NCBI GenBank assembly: GCA_030490835.1
Contig: CM059971.1
Span: 25,041,817 to 25,105,816 of the forward strand
Direction of reading: 5' to 3'
Source of the DNA: Annona cherimola
Taxonomy: Eukaryota; Streptophyta; Magnoliopsida; Magnoliales; Annonaceae
DNA: 64,000 nt
Below are positions 11,894 to 23,427 of this stretch, one piece after another (position 1 is the first letter of the stretch; each line of letters opens with the position of its first letter). Made by a program: the position numbers and the translations under genes. A model generated the notes under the pieces. It made no database searches. It was given only the letters and a program-made list of their open reading frames with translations, and was not told the origin of the DNA.

Positions 11894-14800
11894 CTAGCCT
11901 AACTCAATTATTCCCATGTCATTTCTAATTTTATAGAATGCTTCTTTGGCTAGAGGTTTTGTGAATATGTCTGCAACTTGATCCTCTGTTCTTACATATA
12001 CCAAACATATGTCATAATTTTCTACATGTTCTCTAATGAAATGATGTCTAAGGTCTATATGTTTGATCCTAGAATGCAAGACTGGATTCTTGGTTAGACA
12101 TATGGCACTGGTATTGTCACATTTTATAGGTATATCTTTAAAATCCATGTCATAGTCCCTAAGTTGCTGTTTCATCCAAAGTAATTGGGCACAATAGCTC
12201 CCGGCGGCAATGTATTCGGCTTCCGCCGTAGATAGAGCAACACTAGTTTGTTTTCTTGAAAACCATGAAACCATCATGCTTCCAAGAAACTGACATGTTC
12301 CACTTGTGCTTTTTCTATCTACTTTGTAACCGGCAAAATCCGCATCTGAGTAGCCGATTAGATCAAAATTAGAGTCCTTTGGATACCAAAGTCCTATATT
12401 GGTAGTGTCAACTAGGTATCTGAAAATTCTTTTGACAGCTACCAAGTGTGATTCTTTTGGACATGATTGAAATCTAGAGCACATACACACACTAAACAAT
12501 ATATCAGGCCTAGAAGCAGTTAAATACAATAATGAACCTATCACGCTTCTATACAGTTTTAAATCAACTACTTTTCCTTTCTCATCTTTGTCCATTTTGA
12601 TTGTTGAGCTCATAGGGGTGTTTGCTCCTTTGCTGTTCTCCATGCCAAACTTCTTTAGCATTTCTTTGATATACTTGGACTGGTTAATGAAGATTCCTTC
12701 ATTTAGTTGCTTGATTTGCAGTCCAAGGAAGAAATTTAGCTCTCCCATCATGCTCATCTCAAATTCTTTCTGCATTAGCTCAGAAAAGTCTTGGCAAAGT
12801 GTTTTATTAGTAGCACCGAAAATGATATCATCAACATAAATTTGAATGATCAATATATCCTTTTCTTTATATTTGATAAACAAAATGGTGTCTACCTTTC
12901 CTTTTTGAAAATCATGATCAATCAGAAATTTGCTTAATCTATCATACCAAGCCCTTGGAGCTTGTTTTAATCCATATAATGCTTTTGTTAACTTGTATAC
13001 AAATTTAGATTGATCTTTTTCCTCAAATCCAGGTGATTGTTCTACATACACCTCTTCATTTATATAACCATTCAGAAATGCACTTTTGACATCCATTTGA
13101 AACAATTTAAAGTTCATGTGAGATGCAAAAGCTAGTAAGATGTGAATTGCCTCCAATCTAGCAACCGGAGCATAGGATTCCTCAAAATCTATTCCTTCTT
13201 CTTGTGAGTATCCTTTTGCCACAAGTCTAGTTTTATTTCTCACAACTAGTCTACTTTCATCTAATTTGTTTCTAAAGACCCACTTGGTGCCAATAACAGT
13301 ACAATCATTTGATTTAGGAACAAGGTGCCAAACTTGATTTCTTTCAAATTGATTTAGCTCTTCTTGCATAGCTATAGTCCAATTTTCATCATTAAGAGCT
13401 TGTTCAATGTTTAAAGGTTCAATCTTGGATACAAAAGCATATTGTCCACAAACATTTTGCTTTGACCTTCTAGTTTTCACACCTTCATACACATTTCCTA
13501 TAACTTGTTCAATTGGATGTGCATGTTTGAATTTCAAGTCAGTTGGAGGTTTGTAGGAATTTTTACCTTCACTTACCCTTTCCTCCATGGAATCTTCTTG
13601 TTTTTCCACATGCAGTTTTTCAAAGTTGCTTGCTATTTCATCTGTACCACTTAAATCATCTTTTCTTTTAAAACAGGGGTTAGTCTCATCAAAAACAACA
13701 TGTATAGATTCTTCTACAACTTGGTTTTGTTTATTGAAAACTCTATATGCTTTGCTATTTGATGAATACCCAAGGAATATTGCTTCATCACTTTTAGCAT
13801 CAAGTTTTCCCAAGTTGGTTTTTCCATTGTTCAGAACATAACATGTGCATCCAAATGTATGAAAATAAGATATGTTTGGTTTTCTTCCTTTCCATAGCTC
13901 ATATGGAGTCTTTTTCAAGATTGCTCTAATGGTAACTCGATTCAAAACATGACAAGCTGTGCTCACAGCTTCACCCCAAAACTTCTTGGATAATTTGCTC
14001 TCATTTAGCATTGTTCTAGCCATCTCTTGTATAGTTCTGTTTTTCCTTTCAACTACTCCATTTTGTTGTGGAGTCCTTGGTGCAGAAAATGTATGATGAA
14101 TTCCTTTTTCATTACATAATTTTATGAATCGTTTGTTCTCAAATTCACCACCATGGTCACTTCTTATAGACATAATAGTACTTTGTTTTTCATTTTCCAC
14201 CAAGTTTACAAAAGTTGAAAACATAGAGAAGACTTCATCTTTGCTAGCTAAGAGAATTATCCATGTAAATCTTGAAAAATCATCAACTATGACAAATACA
14301 TATTTCTTTCCACCAATGGTTAAGATGTCGGATGGCCCATATAGATCCATGTGTAGCAATTCAAGTGGCCTTGTGGTGGAAATTTCCTTTTTGGTAGAAA
14401 AAGATATTTTTGGTTGTTTAGATAATTGACATGCCTTACAAATTTTGTATTTGTCATATTTCAACTTGGGCAAGCCATCTACCAAGCTCTTCTTCCATAG
14501 GGTCTTTATATTTTTCATGTTTATATGTCCAAGCCTTTTATGCCAAACCCATGGATCATTATCAATGGCCATTAGACATTGACTATTCAGTTCATCAAGT
14601 GAAACCAAATATACATTTCCATGTCTTTTTCCACTAAACATGATATGTTCACCATCAAATACATTGCATATAGATGATTCAAACACAACCTTATATCCTT
14701 TATCACATAATTGGCTAATGCTCATTAAATTGTGCTTGAGTCCTTCAACAAACAAAACATCTTCCATGCATGCATTTGAACTACTGTAAATATTTCCTTT

Positions 14801-16087
14801 ACCTTTGATTTTACCTTTCTCATTGTTACCAAAGGCAACCGTTCCGTCGTTGCAAGGCTTAAGTTTGTGAAATAGACTTCTTTCTCCAGTCATATGCCTT
14901 GAGCAACCACTGTCCATGAACCATATGTTGTTTGCCTTTTCCTTTAAACAGATCTCTTCATTACTTTTGCATTTTGTTGAGGTAGATTGTTCTTCCAAAA
15001 CTTCCGTTGTGTTTAGGCATAGCAAGTCTTCTTCTTGCTCGATTCGTGCCATACAGCAAATTCTCGCACAGTTGGCTGCATCATTGTTATCGGTTGAAGA
15101 GCTGCATGTTGATGAAGTCTCCTCGTTGATGAACATGCCTCTTCCTCGTGGCCTTTGGTATTTTCTGGTTTCATGACTCTCCTTTGGCCTTTCTTTCGGT
15201 GTAGGACATTGAGCTTGCATATGTCCTACGCCCCCGCATCTGTAGCATTTTGTAACCTCCTTGTTCTTCTCTCTTTGTGGTCTTTCTCTGAAGTCTTTGA
15301 AGTTCTTTCCTTTTCTCACAAATTTTCGAAACTTGCGAGTAAGAAGTGCGATATCTTCACCACCATTATTAGACGAGGAGGTAGATTCTTCAGAGTTGCG
15401 TGCTGCTTTTAATGCAATAATTTTCTTTCCTTTGTGATTCTCTTCGTTTCTTCTCTTAATTAGCTCATGTGACATTAATGAGCTAATTAGATCTTCTAGC
15501 TTTAGGGTGTTGAGGTCTTTGGCTTCTTCAATAGCTGTAATCTTTGGAGTCCATGAATCCAGTAGAGCTCTTAGTATCTTCATAACCTGCTCGGATTCAG
15601 AAATAGCTTTTCCAAGACCTTTCAAGGCGTTAGTAATTTTAGAGAATCTAGCAAACATCTCAGAAATATTTTCTGTTTCTAACATTCTAAAGCTTTCCAA
15701 TTCTCCTATCAAAATGTTTCTCCTAATCCCTTGGACTTGGGAGGTTCCTTCATAAATAGATGTTAGAGTATCCCATATTTCTTTAGCGGTTAGACAAGAT
15801 GATACTCTATCATATTCAGAAGCCGTAAGAGCACAAAATAAAGAGTTCATAGCCTTAGCATTGCTCTTGACGGTTCTTACTTCCTCTTCGGTCCATTTGG
15901 AAGCTCTTTCATCTATTGGCAAGGTTACACCGTCTTGGATTGCAATTCAAGAGTCCATATCGGTAGCCATAATGAGTTTCTTCATACGAAGCTTCCAATA
16001 ACCAAAGTTGTTCCCATCAAACAATGGTGGCCTAGTGAATGATTGGCCCTCAGCAAAAGCGGGAACGGAAGTGGATTGGGATGCCAT
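11894..16087 (-). pseudogene. Copia gag-pol polyprotein, one in-frame stop
   Basis: The frame can begin at the ATG at 16085-16087 (MASQSTSVP) and runs to 11894. A single in-frame TGA at 15947-15949, about 47 codons in, separates the first part from an uninterrupted 1342-codon frame starting at 15922. Counting from 15922: a UBN2/gag-like region (about 1-180), zinc knuckle [14 protein letters not shown] (about 226-240), protease [10 protein letters not shown] (about 330), integrase HHCC and the DD-E core with SDHGGEFEN and [12 protein letters not shown] (about 460-680), reverse transcriptase with the YVDD motif (about 890-1130), and RNase H with the [11 protein letters not shown] region (about 1230-1300). 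The pol part looks complete. Only the early stop argues against function, so it is called a pseudogene; translation from 15922 or stop readthrough cannot be excluded. Confidence 0.93.
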
Positions 16088-16121
16088 GATAATAAGATCT
16101 CTTTGATAAACTCAAAGACCC

Positions 16122-16133
16122 GCTCTGATACCA
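16122..16133 (-). other. Copia primer binding site (tRNA-iMet)
   Basis: The minus strand reads TGGTATCAGAGC two bases inside the 5' LTR. This is the standard plant Copia primer site, complementary to the 3' end of initiator methionine tRNA. Confidence 0.95.
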
Positions 16134-16766
16134 CTTGTTGGTCCCGAGTTGATGGCAAAACCCAAGAGGGGAGGGGTGAATTGGGTAATTTAAAATTTAC
16201 AACTTAAACAGAAGCTTTACCCCGGATTAATCTAGTCCCCTTAGTGAAGAAACGAAATGGAAAGTAATATAATGTAGAGAGCAGATAAATAAATCAAACA
16301 CACAAGATTTTTATAGTGGTTCGGGCAACCTCCCTACTCCACTCTTCCAAGCTCACACTCCTTGTGACTTGGGTTCCACTATTGTATTCTCTTAATACAA
16401 TTAGAGCCACTGCTCTCTTCTAGATTCTAGCTCTAGGGGGCATTAACAAATTACAGCACAAGTAGGTGATGAGTTACACTCCAATCACACACTACTTTGC
16501 TTACACTTGATCTTAGTTCCTCAAACTAAATCAAGTTCAACACAAACAAATGAAACAATAAGAAAACTACACTTTACAGTTGTGTAGTAGCAGTTTTGGC
16601 GCAGAGAAGAACTTGTTGTAATGGTTTTGAAGATTCTGAAATATAGCTCTTGCAACTTGAAGTGAAGTTCTTCCTCTTTGAATGGCTTGATCTCTTTAGA
16701 GCTCTTGAATATAGTAGTTATGCACACTTAATAATTCTCAGCTACTTCCCTCGTCCACCATGAATG

Positions 16767-16776
16767 CTATTTATAA
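16767..16776 (-). promoter_or_regulatory. Copia LTR TATA box
   Basis: The minus strand reads TTATAAATAG about 940 bp into the LTR, directly downstream of the U3 repeat cluster. This fits an LTR core promoter. Confidence 0.75.
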
Positions 16777-16857
16777 TTTTGGAGGGAATCCGAACGTTAG
16801 AGGGTAGGTGGCGCGCATTTAATGCGCCAACGTTCGAATAAATTCCAACCGTTGCGA

Positions 16858-17580
16858 CCCAAGTCGTATGTGGAGTCGACTTGGCCTGCGACTTGGCTTC
16901 CAAGTCGCACCTGGAGTCGACCTCGTGTGCGACTCCAGTTCTTCAGATTTTCAAGTCCGAGTCTGGGTCAACTTGGCCTTCAGTCTTCAACTCAAGTCGA
17001 TCCTGGAGTCGACTTGGGTTGCGACTTGGCGTGGTCTTTTGCAAAAACACCTTGATCTTCTTGAACTGGCTTGAACTTTGTAAAATTGGTCTTCATGACT
17101 TGGGTATTGCTTCATTTGGAATAAGCTTGAAGATTAGCTTTGGACTTGATAGACTTGATTTGAACTTTGAATATAAATCTTAGCTTTTGATCTTCAAGAA
17201 ACTTCAGTTGCTTTTTGAGAATGAACTTTGCATCTTATTTGGATTTGATAAAGTCCAAATGGATCCTTGGAATAAGCTTGAAACTTCAATCTTCAAGTCT
17301 GAACTCCTCAAGTCGAAGTTGGAGTCGACCTCGTCTGCGACTTCGCCCAAGTCGCACCTGGAGTCGACTTCGTCTGCGACTTCGTCATGTCCGTTTCCAC
17401 TTTTTCAACTCTGGATGCTTGAAGTCGATGCTGGAGTCGACTTCGTCTGTGACTTGGTTTCCTAAGTCGCACCTGGAGTCGACTTGGCCTGCGACTTCAC
17501 TTGTTCTTCTCCCATTTTCAGCTCTGGACAGTTTGGGCTTTTTGAAGTCGATCTTGGGGTCGACTTGGACTACGACTTGG
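16858..17580. repeat. U3 palindromic GTCGAC repeats
   Basis: Eight imperfect copies of a motif centred on GGAGTCGACTT are seen in this LTR. Several are framed by AAGTCGCACC and a downstream TGCGACTT, so each unit is nearly self-complementary. The same set occurs in the other LTR at 10750-11472, with one copy mutated to GTTGAC. They lie in U3 upstream of the TATA box, where enhancers are expected. The enhancer role is inference. Confidence 0.8.
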
Positions 17581-17720
17581 TCTTCCATGCTTTATTTTCT
17601 TCAAGTGTATATGCCTTAAACATTTCCACAAACATGTTAGTAGCCAAGACTTACTCAAATTAATTTGTTAATCATCAAAACATAGATTTAACTTGTTTTT
17701 CACATATTTCCAACAGGTGG

Positions 17721-19356
17721 CACAAGCAATTCCAACATATACGATGAGCATCTTTTTTCTTACCGAAATCTTTCTGTTTGGAACTTAATGGGATGCTAAG
17801 CAGGTTCTGGTGGGGCGAGCAAGGAGGTAAGCGCAAGATGAGCTGGGTGGCATGGAAGGATATGTGCAAGACTAAGTTCTCGGGCGGGCTGGGCTTTCGA
17901 GACCTAAACACATTCAATTATGCTCTCCTTGCAAAGCAGGTATGGCGGCTCAATACTCCCTTCCAACTCATTGTGTTATCAGGTCCTCAAAGCCAAATAT
18001 TTTTCGAATAAGGATATTTGGAGCTGTCACGCAAAACCCTCGGATTCTTTCACATGGAGGAGCATCCTGAAGGCTAGAGATGTGATTCGTTTTGGTTGCA
18101 AGTGGCGATTTGGAAATGGGAAGCGGGTGCAATTTTTTAAGGATTCGTGGTTGGACACTATGGTCACCAAGGCGGGGCCCCCTCCCATCATCAATCCCGG
18201 ACAACGTCAAAGTGAGCCACTTCATTAATGCGGCCTCACGTTCATGGATTAAGGAGCACATTGTGGCGGCCGCGGGAGACAACGGGTGGCAGGCGATCAG
18301 TCAAATTTCCCTTCTACTTTCTGCATAAGAGGATCTGAGGTTTTGGAGGTATGAGCCTCACGGTGCCTACACTATTAAGTCCGCTTACAGGGTGCTTTGC
18401 TCGGGATTTGGCTGCTCCCCCCAATCCTCCGTCTATAAGGCAATCTTGCGAACAAAGCTTCCATCCAAAATCATCATTTTTGGCTGGAGACTGTTCATAA
18501 ATGGACTCCCGACGTTTCTAAACTTGCAGTACAGGGGCATTGACGTCGATCCCGTGTGCCTCTTCTGCAGATCTGGTCTTGAGGATACCAACCATTTATT
18601 CTTAGAGTGTGATTTTACTAGGGGGATTGTTTGAGGGCCGCAAGACATACCTCTTCGTTTGCCACTGTTCAGGAGATTATCACTTCCTTAGCGTCACGCC
18701 ATAGGTCAAACGACCTCGCTTTCTTCATCCTCTGCTGTAGGAGGATTTGGTTCGTGCGAAATACACTAAGGGCTGAGGGGACTCAACCGGACTTCTCCAA
18801 AATTTTTGATTGGTGCAAGGACTATATGGAGCAACACCGCAGGGCTGCCACCCTCATCCTCGGGGGCACGATTGATCGACCACTTCTCCCCAGATGGACC
18901 AAACCACCGGATGGATCTCTCGAAATGAATGTTGATGTCCGCATTATTGATCGGACTTCGTCTATGGGCTTTGCGGTAGTTATCCGGGATTCAAGGGGCT
19001 CCTTCATTGATGCTACAAGATGGCAACAATGCGGCTCGATGGAGCCTCTACTCTTAGAGGCACATGCCTGTCTCTTAGGAGTAAGATGGGGTCTCGAGCT
19101 CAACCTTGCAAAATTCCAAATCAAATTAGATTCCCTCCTCCTAGTCCATTTTCTATCTATGGATGGCCCCATCTCCTCCCCGGCTGGTTTGGTGATCGAT
19201 GAGATCAAGGCTATTCTCCAATCTTCAAATATCGTCTCCGTGCATCATGTACTTAGGCAAGGGAATACTGTAGCACATGCTCTGGCCGATTTTATTTCTG
19301 TTTGTGTTATGGATCAACAGGTGTGGTGGGACAACCCCCCCCCATGTTATTTATGA
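17721..19356 (+). pseudogene. LINE ORF2 3' part: RT thumb, zf-RVT and RNase H
   Basis: This continues the interrupted LINE reverse transcriptase after the Copia. It starts with the motif AIPTYTMSIFFLP, then GMLSRFWWG and GLGFRDLNTFNYALLAKQVWR (17780-17950). The zf-RVT region at about 18430-18630 has FGWRLFINGLPT and C..C...E..NHLF..C spacing. A frameshift near 17980 and stops near 18225, 18328 and 18632 break it. The last open part, 18631-19356, holds an RVT_3-type RNase H with MNVDVR, a central EAHACLLGVRWGL and a terminal RQGNTVAHALADF. The C-terminal RNase H places this LINE with the plant L1 elements that acquired that domain. Confidence 0.88.
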
Positions 19357-19569
19357 AAAAATCTGTATAGATAATTTTTTAGCAATGAATTGCTTGGATT
19401 ATCCTATCCAATCTCCCTTCCAAATTGTTAGGGAGCGGGGATAGGGTGCTTCCTTTTTCATCAAAAAAAAAATTCTATATGAGCATGATTATAGATACCA
19501 TGATGTATTTTAAGCTAAAATAAAATTCATTTATTTTATTTTATTTTTATTTTTTTTCTTTAATAATAT

Positions 19570-19787
19570 GCTTGCCTAACAGTGTTTAATCCATATATCA
19601 AGTTTTGTCATTTTATAATACTTTTATATATTATTTTTTAAAAAAATAATAATTTCAAGGGCATTTAAGTCTTATCACACCTTTCAAAACTTGATTTTAA
19701 AAAAATTATAAATAAATATATTAAATTAATGTAAAATGACAAAATTTTGTATATAGATTAAATACACTTAGGAAAATAGAGTTTTAA
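19570..19787. repeat. Foldback repeat, possible MITE
   Basis: CCATATATCAAGTTTTGTCA (from about 19590) is mirrored as an inverted copy ending near 19780, with an AT-rich centre. The arms are about 45 bp with several mismatches. I see no clear target duplication. The rest of 19487-20940 holds nothing I recognise. Confidence 0.5.
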
Positions 19788-21439
19788 ATGAAGAAAAATT
19801 CCATAAAAGTATAACCAATTATGAAAATACGATGCAAATGTTGTAGTTTAGGCTGTTCTGTCTACTCTCTTCACATTTACTTAGATAACTAAACTACTAA
19901 CCCTTCTCTTATTAATTCATTGCAAAAACTAGTTTTTAAGCTTCATGCACACCTAAGTGTCTGTTCTTTGATAATTATAACTTTTTGGGATCATCAACCT
20001 TATAGACTTGGGCATTTTGGTTCTGTAATGATGGATATGCTTTGAAGAAATCATCACCTTAAGATGGAGACCACATTTCCTTCAGCCTAAGAGTACAATT
20101 TTTTCTTATTTTCACATGGACGATAATGGCAGGCCCATCCTTTAGAAGGCTAAGTAAAAAATAAAACACCAAATATTTCTCACTACACCATGAAATAATG
20201 CACACCTTGAAGATGAATTATGAATTTATAAAAATATCAATTACTTTATATGCATTATGATTTAATAATGGTAAAAGTATCTAAGTATTATATACTCATT
20301 TTTCCTTCTATATACTTACTCTATCATGAATATGTAGCTTTTGATCATTAATAGGGTTTAGGCTTATTCTCCATTGAGCACCGGGTTATGAGTATGATTG
20401 AAATTTTATGCCTAGTAATTAGAATATTTCAATTTTTTGCATTTTCAAGGCTAATATGTGAAATTTACCCAAAAAATTCTTGGGGCATTGTCTTGATATT
20501 TACAATTTACATCTTATGATGTCATTCAAGGAAACGAATATTAGAATGTATTTTAAACCTAATACTTGAGTGCTTGTTTCACTATTAAAAAATGTAGTAT
20601 GCAAAATTGTAAAATATGACTATTTCGACCTAAAAAATTTTCCTCGATTGGAAAATAAATGCTTAATTATTTTTTCAGTAAAATTTTAAAGCATTTAGTT
20701 CTTTAACCGAGTATGAAAAGTATATCACAGAAATATTTTGCATTGTGTTCCACATTCTGATTTTACATCTCCAACAAAAAAACTCTTGATTGAAAGAGCT
20801 GAATACAATAGTCCAAAAAATAATTATTATTTTATTGAAATGATGATGAAACGCACAGAAAATTTTTCTACGACTTTGCAAATGCACAAAAAATTGTCTC
20901 ACAAAAATACAAAGACGAATGAGTGCATTTTGCCCCGTACCGTGATTCGAATGTGTGGTACATGACGCCATGTGTCATGACTTAAATGTGAGTTTACACT
21001 TAGCCCGTCAACCAGCAATGACTTAGTCTGGGAATAGTGAGAGACTCATCGGCTATACTAGTGACCCTACACAACAAGCTAAGTGCGCCCTCAGCTTCTG
21101 GGTTTCCACAGCAGACTAGCGTCTCCCGCTTTCAGCTTAATAAGCCAGCGTGTCCCACATTCAGTCTCTGGATTAAAAAATTGGGTGGTTTTACCAAGAA
21201 TTGAATTTAACAGAATTTTGAAACATGCTTGGGTTAACTTGGACCAACTAAAGAGGTTTGCACCCAACTGGGCTTATTGAAAGGAGTTAGAGCCTATCTG
21301 GGCTTGACTCAACAACTTAGGCCCAAGTGGGCTTTTTGGTTCAAATGGGTTCAAGTGGGCCAGACTGGGCTTGTTGATAGAATTTTAGGTCAAACTAGGA
21401 TGTTTTAAGCCACCCTGGGAAGTTTGAGACTCAAATAAG

Positions 21440-21560
21440 GTTATTGAAGGATTTTGGGCCCAATTGGGCATGCTGAAGGGTTTTGGGCCCAATTGAGCCT
21501 TTTGGAAGGTTTTTGGGCCCGCTCGAGCCTGTTGAAGGGTTTTGAGCCCACTTGAGCCTA
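21440..21560. repeat. Minisatellite of about 30 bp
   Basis: About four tandem copies contain the core GAAGGGTTTTGGGCCC followed by AATTGAGCCT or a variant. The copies are diverged. Confidence 0.7.
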
Positions 21561-22069
21561 AATAAGAGGCACGGGTGGAAGTTGCTCGCTTAGCTTTCAA
21601 GTATAAGCAATTTAGAATTTACACGTATACATATCGCAATGGATATATAAATTCCTGATCATGGCTTAAGAAAAGAGTTTTCATAGCTTTTCAATACAAA
21701 ACGTCTTCCCCCTCTATTCGAATTTCCATGTCCATAGGTCGGTACCACTTAGCGGGTCCCACGGATCACGCGTATTCCTCAAGTGAGAGTAAAATGCCAA
21801 CAGTAGGTCTATTACAAAAAACTCTTGCTATAGCAATATTAGAATCTATTTAGATATATCACGATTTGATTGCTCAAATCATAAAAACCAGAGGGGATTT
21901 GACGACTCTGTTCCGGCAGCACAGCAGATTCACATAGTGGCCTTACTCGGACATCAAGGCTCGAGTTGAGTAAAAAAGTGAATTTTTTTTATAAAAAAGT
22001 ACTTAGCCCTGTGTATCAATTCAACCCACCACCTGGGGAGTATCTACTTGGGGAGAAGTATATGTATGT

Positions 22070-22700
22070 ATATATATAACTTTTTTAGAAAATGATATAT
22101 ATATATATATTGAAGACCTTTATGATATATATATTTAGAAAATAATATATCTTTTTTTAGGGGCCTTTAATATATATATATATATATATATAATTTTTTT
22201 AGCAAATAATGGGTGTGTTTGGCAATGATTAAAAAGTGTCAAGTAAAAATTTTTCAATCTAAAACTTTTCACTCTCCACAACTATCATATTTTTTAATCA
22301 TTTTTTCGCATTTTCCTATACAACTATCCTACTTTTCAATTATTTCTACATAAATACCCACACAACTAACTTATTTATTTTAACTTTATCATCTTTATTC
22401 CTCATCACTACCCCTATCATATCGTATCATTTGACAACTTTTACTCTCCAAAACTTTTCACCAAAAGTTTTATTCATTCCCAAACACATCCAATATATAT
22501 ATATATATATGTTTTTTAAAGGCCTTTATGATATATATATTTAGAAAATAATATATTTTTTGGGGCCTTTAATATATATGTATTTTAGAAAATAATATAT
22601 ATATTTTTGGAGGCTTTTTAGATATATATATTTTTTAGAAAGTAATATATATTTTCGAAGGCCTTTAAGATATATATTTTTTAGAAAATAATTTTTGAAA
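22070..22700. repeat. AT-rich minisatellite split by a MITE
   Basis: The unit combines TTTAGAAAATAATATATA with GGGGCCTTTAAGATATATA and repeats about six times. The array is interrupted by the Tourist-like MITE at 22211-22491. Long AT dinucleotide runs sit at several unit junctions. Confidence 0.7.
22211..22491 (+). mobile_element. Tourist-like MITE (PIF/Harbinger type), copy 1
   Basis: The element begins GGGTGTGTTTGGCAA and ends CAAACACATCC, with a 3-bp flank duplication AAT (22208-22210 and 22492-22494). It is 281 bp and aligns along its length with the copies at 52687 and 59660. Non-autonomous; no coding capacity. Confidence 0.8.
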
Positions 22701-23045
22701 ATAGGAGGAACATACTTATTCCCATTTATCAATTCAACCCATTACCTGGGAAGTATCTATGTGGAGAAAAGTAATTTTTTTAGAAAATAATAATTAATTT
22801 TTTTTGAAAGATAAGAGAAAAATGCTTAACCCCATATATCTATTCAACCCGCCAACCGAGGAATATCTACGTGGGGGAAAATAGTTTTAGAAAATAATTA
22901 AATTTTTTTTGAAATAAAAAACTCAAAAAAGAAATTTTCAAGAGAGGAGACTTTGAGAGGAATGGACCTTCAAAAGCTCGATGGTAAATTGTTGAGAGAG
23001 CTTGCCTCGGGATCTATTTTTTTTTTTTGAATTATGTGGTGAGGG

Positions 23046-23058
23046 CCCTATTTATAGG
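23046..23058 (-). promoter_or_regulatory. TATA-box-like site in LTR-like sequence
   Basis: The minus strand reads CCTATAAATAGGG inside a near-palindrome. It could be the core promoter of the degraded LTR suspected here. Confidence 0.35.
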
Positions 23059-23427
23059 CCTTCGACGACTCTAGGTAGGCAGTTCTGCAATTTTAAAAGC
23101 TGGGAGTGTTACCGCGGAACTGACAGCTTTCCTCCTCGTGTCATGTGTCCTTGGTCGAATGCATGGCTTGGGCTGGAACAAACTTTCATGTGGAATTGCT
23201 ATCCATCTTCCACATGTAAGCCTCTTGTTGGCTCATTTTTTCTTTTGCTTTAAGTGTGCTTTCCCTATTGGTTTAGAGGCATCCTTAAATGGCTAAATTA
23301 TTGTCACGTTAGTTGCCTCCCCCTGAATTGATTTTTCAACTTCACCGATTGGGTCCTATCACCATCAGCAGCTAGCCTAGTTATGGAAAATAGTAGACGT
23401 GCCAAGCAGCCCTCTCATGTATGAAAT

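Larger units (their letters stand above)
10028..17715 (-). mobile_element. Copia LTR retrotransposon nested in the LINE
   Basis: The element has 1580-bp LTRs that begin TG and end CA, and a perfect 5-bp target duplication GGTGG at 10023-10027 and 17716-17720. It reads on the minus strand: 5' LTR at 16136-17715, a primer site for initiator tRNA-Met at 16122-16133, one long gag-pol frame, a purine tract at 11608-11622 and the 3' LTR at 10028-11607. The domain order protease, integrase, RT, RNase H is that of Copia. I count about 10 differences between the LTRs (about 0.6%), so the insertion is recent compared with the host LINE. The sublineage could be SIRE- or Tork-related; I cannot settle it. 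Confidence 0.97.
16136..17715 (-). repeat. Copia 5' LTR
   Basis: This LTR is 1580 bp, starts TG and ends CA, and abuts the primer site. In transcription order (from 17715 downward) the U3 holds a cluster of palindromic repeats, then a TATA box at 16767-16776, then R and U5. It differs from the 3' LTR at about ten positions, mostly single substitutions. Confidence 0.97.
5980..19470 (+). mobile_element. L1-type LINE retrotransposon, complete but inactive
   Basis: The element is bounded by a perfect 16-bp target duplication, AATTCTATATGAGCAT, at 5964-5979 and 19471-19486, and ends in an A-run after TTTTTCATC, a common end of plant L1 elements. Without the nested Copia (10028-17715 plus its 5-bp duplication) it is about 5.8 kb, a normal full length. 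It encodes ORF1 (DUF4283 plus zinc knuckle) and ORF2 (endonuclease, reverse transcriptase, zf-RVT and a C-terminal RNase H). Both ORFs carry several stops and frameshifts, so it cannot move on its own. Confidence 0.93.
20941..23400. other. Possible degraded LTR retrotransposon region
   Basis: No intact gene is present. Read on the minus strand, the stretch has LTR-like traits: a TATA box (CCTATAAATAGGG) at 23046-23058 followed by a pyrimidine-rich leader, three copies of an ATTCAACCC...TATCTACGTGG phrase (near 22022, 22730 and 22845), and a GGAACAGAGTCGTCAAAT phrase near 21920 of the kind seen just inside some plant Gypsy elements. I could not find matching LTR ends, so this is tentative. Confidence 0.35.

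Noticed and set aside
12588..15755. Plus-strand open frames within the Copia interior
   Set aside because: They lie opposite the 1342-codon gag-pol frame on the minus strand and show no domain of their own.
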